Below are positions 11,501-23,460 of a stretch of 64,000 nt of DNA, piece after piece; position 1 is the first letter of the stretch; each line of letters starts with the position of its first letter. The stretch comes from Larix kaempferi (taxonomy: Eukaryota; Streptophyta; Pinopsida; Pinales; Pinaceae). The translations under genes and the position numbers were made by a program. The stretch spans positions 17,404,001 to 17,468,000 of the forward strand of contig BSBM01000779.1 of assembly GCA_027924585.1 (NCBI GenBank), given 5' to 3'. The notes under the pieces are model-generated. The model was given only the letters and a program-made list of their open reading frames with translations. It was not told where the DNA came from and did not search any database.

Positions 11501-11851
11501 ATCGACATATTATTATATAGTATTTTTCCTAAGACTTGGTCATTTATGAGCCTCCTTCTCTTTAGCACTCAACTAAGAGTTGTGACCTCATTTTGGGGAA
11601 GATGCCTCCTGCACCTTGAGTTCTCACTCAGCAGCTTCAGCCACTTGGTTTTTCCTCTTGTGGGTTAGCAATCACTCATGCAATATCTATTTCATTTATG
11701 TTCCCCCTTCAGTATTTTTATTAATAAAAGAATAATCCATTACATTGTTTTTATTTTTGACTTCTTGTCAAAAATATTTAATCATAAATAAACATAAAAT
11801 AAATTTTCAAAAATGATTTAATAATACTTTATTTAATCCTGGTGTATTACA
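8554..11851 (-). repeat. Probable long 5' LTR of Gypsy 2 (right edge inferred)
   Basis: The left edge is set by the primer site. No coding sequence is visible to the right. A TATA-box-like TATAAATA lies at 10105-10112 (minus strand), and at 11851 the minus strand begins TGTAATACACC, resembling the TGTAATACCC starts of the LTRs at 27592 and 50662. If correct the LTR is about 3.3 kb, long but plausible for plant Gypsy elements. The partner LTR is outside the window, so the right edge is unverified. A smaller LTR plus unrelated flank is the alternative. Confidence 0.45.
10105..10112 (-). promoter_or_regulatory. TATA-like box in the Gypsy 2 LTR
   Basis: The minus strand reads CAGTTTATAAATAAGC. 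If the LTR call is right this is the core promoter between U3 and R. Only sequence resemblance supports it. Confidence 0.4.
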
Positions 11852-13600
11852 AGAATGGAATTTCTGTATCCCTTAGCCAGTTATCTCACTACACTCACCA
11901 CCTATAATACACAAGACACCAGCTACCTATAAAGAACAATACAAAATTGAAAACATTATCAAACCCTTATACATAAACCATAACTTAGAATGAATCCTAA
12001 TTGTTTATATCAAAGCCATCTTTTGACAAGCCACAGCCTCTGCACTTCATTGAGTTTCAAACAGTTAGGGGAGGTTATTCTAGAGATGTACGACAACGTC
12101 GTCACATGTGCACTCACCCATGGATCGAACTAATGCACAAATAGTAACATAAATTTTTCGTGGGAGAAAATTCCTCATCGAATGAAATCTCGATTTTCAC
12201 CCCTTTAGCTACTTAACTTGTCATCAATGAACACCGTTAGGTCACGAGTTAAGTTCCATGAACAAGTTATCTGTTACTTGTTCTTCATGCTTAATTGTAA
12301 TCACTTGTTGTCTATGTCTCAGTTACATGTTAACTTCATTAGTTAAATGGGTCATTGTCACTACCTGTTATCCATCCTAAGTGTTAGCCATGCATCAACT
12401 ACTAGCGATTTTTATATTTCCTTTTTTATAATTGTTTATTTTGAATTTTGAACGATGCCCATAAAATCAATCTAGATAGTACACTTGTCCCATCCTCCTT
12501 TAATCTAGGAAAAGCATAGATGGTGGTCCACCCCAAATTCTAGGATATAAAAACCTATCGGTGTAATAAAAATTGTAAATTACCATATCGCCTTAATAAA
12601 TAATCATATTGCCTCAATTTGAAGAAAAAAAGTTGTGTATTATTATATAGAATTATTCAATTACCACATCACCTTAATAAATAATCCTATTGCCTCACTT
12701 TGAAGAAAAAAATGTTGTGTATTTCAAATATTTTCTTGTCTTGTTTTAAGATATATATATATATAAATTTGAGCAAAATCAAATAAATATAATATACTAT
12801 AAAGATATTTTCTTAAGAATATATCACAATATTATGTATGGTATTGATTTATAGTAGGACACTGTATAATTTAAGTATGAGATGTTTGAATCTAACCACC
12901 AAATGTTGTGCTATTGAGCTAGCACCCTTTAAAAAATTAGGGAAAAGAGGTTGTTGTGTAACATTTAATAATTTCAATGTTATCAAATTTACAATGACTA
13001 GCAATTGCACAAAGGTTTATGTAAAAAAAGAGAACTTCAAGGTAAGTATGTGTACTTAATAAGATACCAAGGCCTAATTTGATTTGTATTTGGAGTAGAA
13101 TCTATAGTGGACATGATGTGAGGGTGTTGTATATTCAATGTGTCAATTATATACATAGATATCGAATTGGCAACACTTTGGATCTCATTCTATGAGGGTA
13201 AAAGTGATTATTTTAAATTGTAGGGTTTGTAAAAATATTGAATACTAGAAGTAATAGAACCACGATGAGGTTATTGATACCGACTGTAATAATAATCACA
13301 AACCAAAACCAAAAAGACCAGAACATAAACCCTAAGCAATTATGAATTTTTGATCCCATCTTAGCTAGAACCCCAATGGAAGGAAAACCCAACTTACAAC
13401 TAAAATTGCAAGACTTAATTAATATTTCAATACAATCTCTATTCAAATATGCTCGAATATTCTACTATTGGCGTAGAATATCTGATGTTTCCAGGATAAA
13501 CTTTACAAAACGGTTAATAGTTTAATGTTGTGAGATACTTGGCGATATTTTTTTTAGAAACTTTAAATTATAGAAATATTCCGACATGTTTGATATACAA
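11852..13600. other. AT-rich intergenic sequence, no gene seen
   Basis: I find no protein homology on either strand. Two near-identical short phrases (AATTACCA.ATC.CCTTAATAAATAATC..ATTGCCTCA) at about 12575-12625 and 12655-12705 form a local imperfect tandem duplication of about 80 bp. Confidence 0.4.
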
Positions 13601-13804
13601 GCGACGGTTTCCGAAGATTATAACCTTTTCCATGGACTGTTTTCCGTTCAAAAAGCCACAATTATTTTAGTTGTTACTATGATTACAAATAATGAAGTGT
13701 GGATCTTGATTTTTTAAGATCGATAATCATCAGTCAAGCTCAGTAAAAGAAAATGTCACATAACAATATTCCTAATCCAAAAGAACAAAATTGAGAATTA
13801 CTTA

Positions 13805-16800
13805 CTAGATTGCGGGCTAAAGTGAAAAGAAAGGGTGATGGAAAATTCTATTTTCCATGTATTCAATGTAGGGGATTTAAAAGGAGAAGAATAAAGATCA
13901 CAATAGCTAAAACACATTGTAGGGAACAAGGACACGTTGAGGGGGGACATGAATATCGTCCATTGGTAAGTTGTTCATTATATATGTCTTTATATTGATC
14001 ATTTTTTAAAATGTATGTATAATTTTAATATTTGTTATATTTAATAATATCTCTTGATGTTTTGTAATTATAAAGGAAAGGCCTCCTATGGAATATCGTT
14101 CGGAGGATGTGCTTGCAGAACAAGCACTAGAGGAACATGGAGCTACGAATATTGAAGAATAAGTTAATGATCATACTGAAGAAGATGATCATACTGATAA
14201 CATAGTTGAAGATGATGGTACAAATACATTGATCCATGATACATTTAATGTTATAATGGATGATGATGATGATCATAGAAATGATGACTTTGATGAGGTT
14301 TATGATTTACCTCTTCTTGAGAAGGCATATGAACCCCTTTATGAAGGTTCCAACACAACTCTTCTCTCTGCTATATTGCTGATACTGAACTTGAAGGTTA
14401 TGAATGGTCTTTCAAACACACAGTCATATAGCTGTTAAGGTATGTAATATATTCCATCACATATATATGATAGTGATAAAGGTTTTCGTTGTTCCTCTAA
14501 TAATTTTATTGTTAATTCATAAGTAAAATTAATAGGGATGAAATATGTTTCATTAATATTATTTATATATTATATTAACTAGTTTTTAAAAAATTTGTTG
14601 TAGCTTGATAGTTGAATTTTTGTTACCACTATCAAATATTTTTACTCACACATACCGAGATTTATCTTCAATCATGAAAGAAATTGGAATGCAATATCAA
14701 GCAATTGATGCATGCCCCAATGATCATATTATATATTATAACTTAATAGCATGAATTTGAAACAGAACATCCATAATGTCATATCAGTAAATATTGAACA
14801 GATCAAGTAACAAAAAAGATGCCTCGCAAGGTTCTTCATTATATTCCCATTACTCCACGTTTTCAATGACTATTCAGGTGCAAAAACATAGCACAATTTA
14901 TGGATTACCATGCACGGAATAGAATTCAAGATGACATTCTTCGAATTCCTACAGATGGTTTTGCATTTAGAGACATGGAGGAAAAATGGCCAAACTTAAA
15001 GAAGAACCTTGTAATGTTAGGATTTCTTTGGTGGCAGATGGTGTCAATCCATTTACAAAGATGAGATCTATTTACTTGATGTGGCCTATTTTTGTTATCA
15101 ACAATAACATTCCTCCATGGATGTCGAAAAAGAGGGAGCACATAATGTTGGCAATGATTGTTCCAGGTATGTGTTTACAACAATTGTTTTTAACGTAGTA
15201 GCATCTCATTTGTCTTATTTTGTTGCATAATGTCATATACTTTTTTTTTCATTTAATTATATATTATTTATATATCTAGAATGGTTGTAATAATTATGTA
15301 GTTTATATGTTCAAATCAATAAGGTAAGAACCAATTCAAATATATGAATGTATATATCAAGCCTCTTATTGACGAGCTGCTAAAGCTAAGGAATGACATC
15401 ACTATGTATGATGTCTCTAGACCAATATTACAAAGGCAATTTCAATTCCATGCAATGTTTATATGGACAATTCATGATGCCCCAGGGCTAACCCATTTTG
15501 TGGTATGTAATTATAACATCCACTTTAATAGTATTTAATTTTATGAAGTTGATATATTAATCATGCATGTTTTTTAAATAATCCATTTATTTTATATAAT
15601 TATAATTGACATAGTTAATCCATCTCTTGTAGGTATTCAAACAAAGGGAAAATTTTCATGTCTAGTTTGTGGTCCTAAGATGAAATTTCATTGTTCAATT
15701 TTTTTAGGAAATGAGGTGTTTGATGAGTATAGGCATTTCCTCTCTAAGAATCATAGGTATTGAACTACCAAAAAACATCTTTTCAATGGGAAAGAAGAGA
15801 CTGCATTTAAACCACCGAGAATGACACCTCACCTATGGAAGTTGTAATATAATAGAAATCGTCAAGGTGCGTACGGATCAAATTGTCTATCTATCATCAT
15901 ATATGAAATGTTTTTTATTTTTTATTGTGTGTTGTTTACTGTAATTGACATTGATTTATGTAATTTCTTTATAAACTATGATTCATGATGGATGTCGTGA
16001 TCATGAACGAATTAGTTGGCTTCCACGAGGAATGAAAAGTTATCCTAAACAATTCAGTAGGTTTCCCTACTAGTAGCACCTACAAATTGCTCATTTGTTT
16101 GATACAATGCATATCAGAAAGAATGTAGCTGAAAAATTATGGTGAATATTGGATGGAAGGAGTGACAAAGAAAAAGTTGTCAAAATTTGCAATGACATTC
16201 AGGAATCCAATCATGCAATGAAAGATATCATTCGATTACATATCAATGAATACCGAATTACTATAAACTCACTTCCATGGTTGTTAATGGAGCAACAAAG
16301 CAATGTTGTAAAATAAGTCATGCGAAAAATTAAATTTCCCATTGGGATTTGTTTGGACATGAAAAATATATTAACAAAGAAAGGTGAATTTGGGTAGGTG
16401 AAAACACATGATTGGAATATCTTGATCAAGGTAATTATTTTGGTATATGTATTGCTATATTTTTTATACTAGTGCATGTTGTTGGTATTTTTTGTCTACT
16501 TTTGTAAAAAATAATGAAACAATTTTATTGTTATAGTATGTTCTACCTCTATCTCTACTAGACAACTTTGACAACGATGTCAAACAAGTTATATATGTTG
16601 GAAAATATTTGAGGTAAGTAGTGATATTTTGCATGCAGAAAGTGTTTATTCAATTCATTGTAGAACTTATATTTGACATTTGTTTTACTAATTGTTATGT
16701 AATATAATGTTTATTTTTGTTCAATCTCGTGATTTTCTTGCATCACTTGTAGATGGTTGTCATATAAAGAAATCCATAAAGAATATATAAAGTAGTGGAG

Positions 16801-17470
16801 GAGAGAAATTCCTCATCTCATATGTGAAATGCAAAATCATATACCTTGGGCATTTTTCAATGCACAAGAACACTAACTCATACACCAAGTTGAAGAGATT
16901 GAATTGTGTGGACTTGTACACTCAAGGTCAATGTGGATGGTCAAGAGGCACTTGAAATTTTTGAAGGCCTTGGTTAGGCAACGAGCACATCCTGAGGGTT
17001 CTATGGTGGAGGGATATATGGTATACTAGAACATGGTGTATATTAGTGAATATCTTCCTAAATTAGAATCAAAACTCGATTTAGGTCGCATTTGTGATCT
17101 AAACTATATTAACAAATTCAAAGGGGAGTACTTGAAGGGAAAATGTAGATCAAGGAAGGTGACAGGTAATTATTAGATCGTGGAGATTAATTATAATACA
17201 TTTGACTATTGCTTTTTATGTATATATCATACTTATTTCATTTTTAATATTCAATATGCATCAATTAAAAGTGTATATCGTGTTAGGTAATTATACATTT
17301 GTGAATTGTAATTTTATTTTCATCATGCAGCTAGTTGAGAGTGGGATGCACTTCATTTATATGTCGCAAATAATATTGATTGGATGAAGGTATCGATTTA
17401 ATGATGTAAACAATATAGTCATGGAATATGATGGAAAGGTTTGGCTTCATTGGTTAAAGAAGCTCATCTC
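13805..17470 (+). pseudogene. CACTA (En/Spm) TNP2-type transposase, decayed
   Basis: Blocks in order on the plus strand: a transposase-associated domain at about 13812-13965 (KGDGKFYFPCIQCRGF, then THCREQGHVEGGHEY); an acidic linker; at about 14600-14750 traces of MKEIGMQYQAIDACPNDHII; at about 14840-15170 the TNP2 core in shifting frames (RFQ.LFRCKNIAQFMDYHA, DMEEKWPNLK, RISLVADGVNPF, NNNIPPWMSKKREHIMLAMI); 15325-15505 (PLIDELLKLRNDITMYDVS); 15630-15865 (GKFSCLVCGPKMKF, KNHRY, FKPPRMTPHLWKL); and at about 16880-17165 a DUF4218-like block (RSMWMVKRHLKFLKALVRQR, HPEGSMVEGYM). Intron-like gaps and many stops separate the blocks. This transposase moves CACTA elements by cut-and-paste. This copy is dead and its CACTA termini were not located. 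Confidence 0.8.
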
Positions 17471-17599
17471 AATGTAGATACCAATATTACACAATGGGAA
17501 ATCAATTTAGCATATAGTTTAAAACATAAACATGCAAGCATATTAATCAGCCATAATCAGCCATACTATTTAATTTTTTTCAATTATATTGACACTAGT

Positions 17600-18170
17600 A
17601 CATTTGGACCAAATTATAACGACTGTTTCCTCTCACTTCCGACCTCACACTGTCGGTCTTTTGACAAACCGTGTTTGGCCCAAACGTCATTTCACATGCC
17701 GTTGGAATGTCGACGTTTCAAGTTCATCATCCCAGGACCGACGACTTGACGTCGCATTTGCGGCTAAAGCTAAACACTATTTTCAACCAAAAATATACGT
17801 GTTATCATATCTGTTGCGACGACCATACATCTCTATTCCGATGGAATATAGTCACTACCGGCAACGGATTAACATTGCCACAACGATGATAGGAAGTCAA
17901 ATATTTAAAAAAAATGCATCGTGTCATTGCTAATCCGACAGAAGATAGTTGCCATTCCAACAGATGATAGTTTCCAGTCTGATGATAGTACGTTACCTCT
18001 CCACTAAAAAATATGCATCTGGACATCGCTTTTACGGCGGATTAGCCTCGTAGTTCCGATGAATGAAAGTATCTAGTGCAACACTTTGGTGTCAGAATTG
18101 CGATGGAAGTAAGCAGAAATTACGACGGTATTGCTATACCACCGACGGTTTAGGTCTTGGTAATTGAGAC
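17600..18170 (+). repeat. CGACGG/CGTCGG-rich subterminal region, probably of the CACTA element
   Basis: Within AT-rich surroundings this stretch carries many short CG-containing words: TGTCGGTC, TGTCGACG, ACCGACGACTTGACGTCG, GCGACGACC, ACGACGG and ACCGACGGTTTAGG. One related word (GCGACGGTTTCC) lies upstream at about 13602. CACTA elements carry clusters of short subterminal repeats bound by their transposase, and the position after the transposase fits. Assignment to this element is inference. Confidence 0.5.
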
Positions 18171-18176
18171 GCTATG

Positions 18177-18180
<4 letters not shown>

Positions 18181-18211
<31 letters not shown>
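18181..18211. repeat. (TA)n microsatellite
   Basis: About 15 perfect TA units follow AAAA and precede ATGG. Confidence 0.95.
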
Positions 18212-18212
<1 letters not shown>

Positions 18213-21200
18213 GGTTTAAGAAAAATTCTCTTTTGAATGGGAGAAGGATAGGATTTTCCAATGTGGAAAGGTGGGATTGCTTTGTTTTGAATCTGCTACA
18301 TACAACTTAACCTTTCGCAGACTAAGGAAGAGACTACTCATCTCAGCACTTAAAGGTGAAACATTAGCCTGATCCATTCCCTTGGGCTCAACTCTCACTT
18401 TGGTCCATCCCACCTGAATGGCATGTTAAAAATGCTTGAGGCCAGGTGCAAGTCCCAGGGAATTTGGGAGAATAGATACCCCTCATACTTGAAATCTAAG
18501 ATGAAGGAAGTCCATATTATGTCGTGTAGTCCCTCATGGAGTTTTCTAGAAGCACTTTAAAAAAAAAAGGTGAAAGGTTCAATTATATGACTGATGATCC
18601 ACATAATGACTTAACATTCAGAAGTGGAAATAGTAGAGAACACAACTTTCCTTTACAAAATCATTGCAAAATTGAACCAGATTTTTTTCCAATCATTTTA
18701 TAAGAATAACATTGCTTCTTAAGAGGGTGTTGCTTTGAACATATTATTTTGTAACTAATGATTAAAGATGAGGTGGACTCATGTACATGAGCTTAGGCCT
18801 CCATCCTGGTGCCATTGAGGTTCATAGTTGAATTACATAATAGATATTTAACCTCAGAAGGGATATTAAGCATTTATTTGTGTTGATATTTTGAATTCTC
18901 TATCATTTATAAATGTTAATAAATATATGAATGAATACATAATATGAATCAAAATATGTTTATGAACTTACACTTCAAGAAAATCTAATTTGAAACTTGA
19001 AAGTACCCAATTTGCACCAGTTTTCCATATCAGGAATTAAAATAACCTAGGAGGATTGTCTCATTGCACACCTTGATTCTATGAAACATATCCTAAAGTA
19101 ACATGATGCAAGTCAACTTTGGAAAATATCTACAAAGATAAGGCTGCTAACCTTCTCGATATAGGAATGGGAATAGTCCAATTGGAGAGATAACAATAGG
19201 ACCACCAGGTAAGGCCTTGCCATCATGCAACATGAATGAATGTAGGACATGAAAAAGATATCCAACAATGGTAACACTGTGGTTAAAATGTACCAAAAAA
19301 TCACCAATTTACGAACATTTCAATTAAAAAGTGTATTTGAATGTTTCATAGATCTATAAAGGTACGTGTTTAACATTGACAAGGAACTTCCTTATAATAT
19401 ATGCACTACTATAGGAGAATATACTTGGGGTTAGGAGTTTTCACATTATGAGAATCACTTTAACTATCTAGATACATTTTAACAACAACCTTCATATATT
19501 AAATAAGGCAGGGCGAGTGAATGATGATTCCAATTTTGAGCTAGTGATTAGCAAATTAGATTTTTGTAGTGTTTTCTAATTTCTTTGTTCTAAGTAATAT
19601 ACAAAGTTGACAAGTGTTAGTGTGAACTCTACTTACTATCCAATAATTTCCAAATTTTTTTTATATGTAGAGTTAGGATTATACAAGTTGTTGTTCCAAA
19701 TTATTTTATTATCCAATGTCTACACTTATGAAGCATACAATCCAAAATTCCAAGTTTTAACATTATTTTATTGTTTGAACTCTTAAGCGTTGTTTAATAA
19801 GATTTTGATATGATTTTTGTTCACAAAGAGTACATGATTTCTTACTATGAATTGAAATTCAATACCCTTATCCCCCAGCCCCCTCCCACGGGATCCAAGG
19901 GGTAGCAACCTTGGTAAACTCATGTCATGATGAAAAAGAAAAGTCTAGGGGAGAAAATCCCCCCACTAGGGTGTGGGGGCAATGCAAAAACCCATCCATA
20001 AAACCTCTAAAACACTTAGTACACCAAGTTCCAATTGTGCATGACAAGTTCTAGCCTGCACACATCAAGTTCTAGCCCATGCGCGAGCACCTTGATATCC
20101 TTGTGCATGTGACCTTCAACACTTCGTTTTCCAACCTACATAGTCATCCAAGTCTATTATGCAATCCCAACTACTTTTATAATCAATTCTTGGCACATGT
20201 GTATGTAATAGGATAACACAACTAGTTTTCTTTGTATCCATGATTGTTTTATAATTTTGTACTATGTTGGGTTTGGATTTGTCCTATGCATTGTACATCA
20301 TGGGATATTGGTGTGAATCATGCAAAATAACTCAAAGAATATTTGAATGAAGAACTTGATTGCTACTCAATAGTTCTATTATATGAAAAAACAAATTTTT
20401 TTCTTATAGAGTTCTCAACTCATCAAGGCATATATGATGCATATATAAGGGTGTTTTGTCATGAATAATTGGTTGTTCTCTTCAATTCAATAGTGTTCAT
20501 TTTGCTTGATGGAAGTAATCAAGTCCTCTGAATTTGTGACATCCCAATGAATTTTAGCAAGTTTTATTACAAACACAAGTTCGATATTTAATGTTTGAAG
20601 GTGTTTTTTTTCATAAGATCTCCTAGATGGAACATTTAATTCTATGCCTTACAAGGAAATAAGATAATATATTTTTATTAATGTCCAACAAATGACCTCA
20701 AAATTAGGTTGGATTGCTAGTGTTGAGTACACATGTATCAATCAAAGTGGGAGTGCAAATTCAACTCCTAATTAACAAAGCAAGAGGAAAAAGGTAAGAA
20801 AACGAATGAGGTACTTCCCTAATCTAATATCTAAGTAGAGATATGAAAAAAAGCTACATATCAATATACAATTCATTCTTGCTTAAAATTGAAAAATTAA
20901 TTGTGCAACATCTATAATTAGCATGCCCCAACCATTTGAGCAAAAGGGACAACTACGTAAGAGACATATGAAATTGCATACCAACTTTACTTAGAGAGAA
21001 TTGACCCTCTAAAACAGGATATCTTCAGAAGTATGTGCCCGAAATATGGAAGTATAGATTTAATAATCAATGCAGTGGCCATATTTTTCTAACAATGTCA
21101 TGTCCCTAGTCACCTCGGTGCCCTTTAGAGGCGATGGGAGACAACCCTTGAATCACCTGCTAGTTTTTTTCTTCTTCTTTTCCAAGCAATCTAAAGGTTC

Positions 21201-21215
21201 CACAACTCTGCACCT
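18212..21215. other. Intergenic sequence, no gene seen
   Basis: No domain is recognisable on either strand and no direct repeat to the rest of the window was noticed. A C-rich phrase (CCCCCAGCCCCCTCCCACGGG) at about 19870-19890 and a matching G-rich phrase near 19965 stand out in otherwise AT-rich DNA. Confidence 0.4.
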
Positions 21216-21227
21216 GCACTAATATTG

Positions 21228-21370
21228 AGTCTGCAATCCGCAATCCGCAATCTGTAGTGCAGAAAATGGAAATTGGAATGCCAAATACACAATGCTGAAA
21301 ACCATGTCTTTGTATTCCGCAATCCGCAATCCGCAATGCGGAAATTGAAAATTGGAATGCCAAATCTCAC
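21228..21370 (-). repeat. CCGCAAT minisatellite, two diverged units
   Basis: The heptamer CCGCAAT occurs in short head-to-tail runs (21238-21255 and about 21317-21340). Each run is followed by a near-identical tail (AAATTGGAATGCCAAAT), giving two direct units of roughly 95 bp. The same vocabulary, on the opposite strand, fills 60060-60650. Confidence 0.65.
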
Positions 21371-21376
21371 ATTTTT

Positions 21377-21880
21377 GTGTCAAAAACACCAAGAAAAACC
21401 TCAAATAAAATAGTGGTGCTATCGGTAGCATCACTTTCTTCTTGGGAGCTAAAATTACAAATTTTTGGTAACCTTGGGTGGTGTCACTGTAATCAACACC
21501 ATAAAATAGACCCCAAATCGAAAATGGTAGCACGCATTTTTTACTCATTTTTCTTTCGCGGACTAAAATTACAACTTTTTTGACATTGTTGCCTTAACAA
21601 TCAACGCCTTCGCAATGCGAATGCCAATATCAACCTACGAATCGAAAAGAGGTGCTTCCAATTGCACATATTTTCTTTGTCGGGTTACATTTGAAGGTGT
21701 TTCTAAACCACACCCCAAAAACATTTAAATTTGAAAAAAATCTCTATAAAAGTGAAAAAATTCATGACAATTTAAAGGAAAACAAAAAATTTAACCCAAA
21801 AAACCATTAAGAAAAACAAAAAATTAAAAACAATACATGTTTTAAACAACACATTTTGAAAAAACGAAAAAAAAAATACA
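21377..21880 (+). repeat. Left inverted-repeat arm
   Basis: It aligns inverted with about 22320-22801. The outer 230 bp match best; the inner part is A-rich and looser. The outer hairpin is at 21412-21435. The inner one, near 21648, has decayed. Confidence 0.7.
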
Positions 21881-22080
21881 TGTTTTAAAAACACATTTTG
21901 AAAAGAAAAAAAAAAACAGAAAAAAAAAGAAATGAAATGAACCACCTTTACATATATTTGAAAACCAAAAATAAAATAAAATAAAAAACCTAGCTAAAAA
22001 AGATAAATATTAAAAAAAGAAAAAAAAGAAAAAAAAAGGAAAAATGATACATAAAATAAAAAAAAATTAAACTAAAGAAA

Positions 22081-22245
22081 GAGAGGGTAGTGGGTAGGGG
22101 GAGGAGGTAGTGGGTAGGGGGGGAACGAGGTAGGGGGTAGAGGGTAGGGGATGTGTGGGGAGGGTAGGAAGGGGGGGTGAGAGGGGGGTGAGGGTGGGGA
22201 GGGTAGGAAGGGGGGGTGAGAGGGTGGTTGGGGGGGTGGGGCACG
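22081..22245 (+). repeat. G-rich core (GGGTAGTGGG/GGGGGTGAGAGG repeats)
   Basis: About 165 bp consist almost only of G with A and T spacers, with many runs of three to seven G. Internal direct repeats include GTAGTGGGTAGGGGG twice and GGGAGGGTAGGAAGGGGGGGTGAG twice. Such runs can form G-quadruplexes. Long proline-rich reading frames on the opposite strand are a by-product of the base composition. Confidence 0.8.
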
Positions 22246-22319
22246 ATTATGAGAATCACGCCAGCATCCAACTGTCCCCTCACCACCCTCCCACCACCAT
22301 TCTACCACCACATTTTGTA

Positions 22320-22801
22320 TTTTTTTTTTGTTATTTTGTATTTTTTTTAATTTGTTTAAACTGTGGTTTTTTTAATAGTTTTGGTTTTAGGAAGTGTTTT
22401 TTTGGGTTAAAATTTGATTTTTTTCTTTTTATGTTTTTTTTACAAAGGTTTTTTAAAAATAAATAAATATTTTTAGGACATGGTTTAAAAATGCCTGGAA
22501 ATGTAACCCAATAAAGGAAAGAGGTGCTACCAGTAGCACCTCTTTTCAAGTCACCGGTTTATTTTAGTATTTTCTTTGGAAAGTCGTTGGTTGTTAAGGT
22601 GATAACGTTAAACAAATTGTAATTTTAGCTTTGTAAAGAAAAAATGTGTTCTACCATTCTCGATTTGGGGTCTATTTTACTGTTTTTATTACAGCGGCAC
22701 CAAGCCACACTACTTGGGGTTACCAAAAAGTTGTAATTTTAGCCTCGAAAAAAAAGTGGTGCTATCGGTAGCACCACTTTTTGATTTGGGTTTTTTGACA
22801 C
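22320..22801 (-). repeat. Right inverted-repeat arm
   Basis: It is the inverted partner of 21377-21880. It contains two better-preserved hairpins: 22518-22545 (12-bp stem, loop CCAG) and 22751-22782 (14-bp stem, loop TCGG). Confidence 0.7.
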
Positions 22802-22854
22802 CTATAAAAAAATTAGAACAATGTCGAGTTCTAGTCAAGTTGTATAAATTGTTC

Positions 22855-23460
22855 TTTCCCTAACCCTGCCTCCCTCTCTATAAACCCATCCTCTCTCTCT
22901 CCTCCTTTCCCCAACCCCCTTGTATATCTCCCTTTCTCCCGAACTACCCCTCTCTCTCCCTCTCTCCCAACCCCCCCTCTCTCCTCCTCTCTCCCTAACC
23001 TGACTCCTTTATCTATCTCTCTAACCCCCATGCTTCATATCCATCCATCCCTCTTACCCATATATCTCTCCCTCTTTGCCCCCCTGATTCCTATTCCTAC
23101 CCACTCTCTCTATCCCTAACCCCCCTCTCTCTTACCCTAAACCCTAACCCCCTATTTATCTCTCTCTCTCTCTCTCTCTAAACCCGCACATCTCTCTCTC
23201 TATCCCTAACCACCCCCCCCCTCTCTCTCTCAACACCATTGCATATCATCTCTCTATCTATGCAACCCCACTCTCTCTTTCCCTTCACCCAACCCCCCTT
23301 CTCTCTCTTCAACCCAACCTCTTGCTAACCCCCCTCTCTCTCTCCTCCTAGCCTCCCCTAACTCTCTCCTACTTTCACTAACACAACCTCTCTATCTCTC
23401 CCTCTCTTCCTCTCTTCGAACCTCCCCTCTCTCTTTGCATCTCCCTAACCCCACCCACAT
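22855..23460 (-). repeat. Pyrimidine tract with (CT)n runs
   Basis: About 600 bp of the plus strand are almost purely C and T, with repeated TAACCCCCCTCTCTCTC-like phrases. Uninterrupted CT runs occur (for example 23160-23178). A short telomere-like phrase, CCCTAAACCCTAACCCCC, sits at about 23133-23151. Confidence 0.85.

Larger units (their letters stand above)
3888..11851 (-). mobile_element. Ty3/Gypsy element 2, broken, 3' end outside window
   Basis: The coding order on the minus strand is gag (8407 to about 7000), protease, RT, RNase H and integrase (to 3888), the canonical Ty3/Gypsy order. A tRNA-Met-type primer site lies at 8540-8551 and an LTR begins at 8554. The left part, including the rest of the chromodomain and the 3' LTR, is displaced beyond the window by insertion of the deleted chromovirus at 3887. 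Many stops and frameshifts show it is dead. The right boundary at 11851 is an inference from a TGTAATACACC start on the minus strand. Confidence 0.7.
21377..22801. mobile_element. Long-terminal-inverted-repeat element (foldback or Mutator-like, non-autonomous)
   Basis: About 500 bp at the left (from GTGTCAAAAA) reappears inverted at the right (ending TTTTTGACAC). Shared landmarks in both arms, in order, are a hairpin AGTGGTGCTA-TCGG-TAGCA.CACT, GCTAAAATTACAA, TTTTTGGTAACC, AAAATAGACCCCAAATCGA, a second hairpin GAGGTGCT..., GGGTTACATTT and AAATTTTAACCCAAAAAA. The interior is A-rich and then strongly G-rich, with no protein. Long inverted repeats without a transposase fit a non-autonomous foldback or Mutator-like element. 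I cannot see a convincing target duplication because both flanks are T/A runs. Confidence 0.75.

Noticed and set aside
21990-22311. Proline-rich small proteins on the minus strand
   Set aside because: Base-composition artefact of the G-rich core; no start context or homology.
23133-23151. Interstitial telomere
   Set aside because: Only about two CCCTAAA-like units within a C/T-rich tract; explained by composition.
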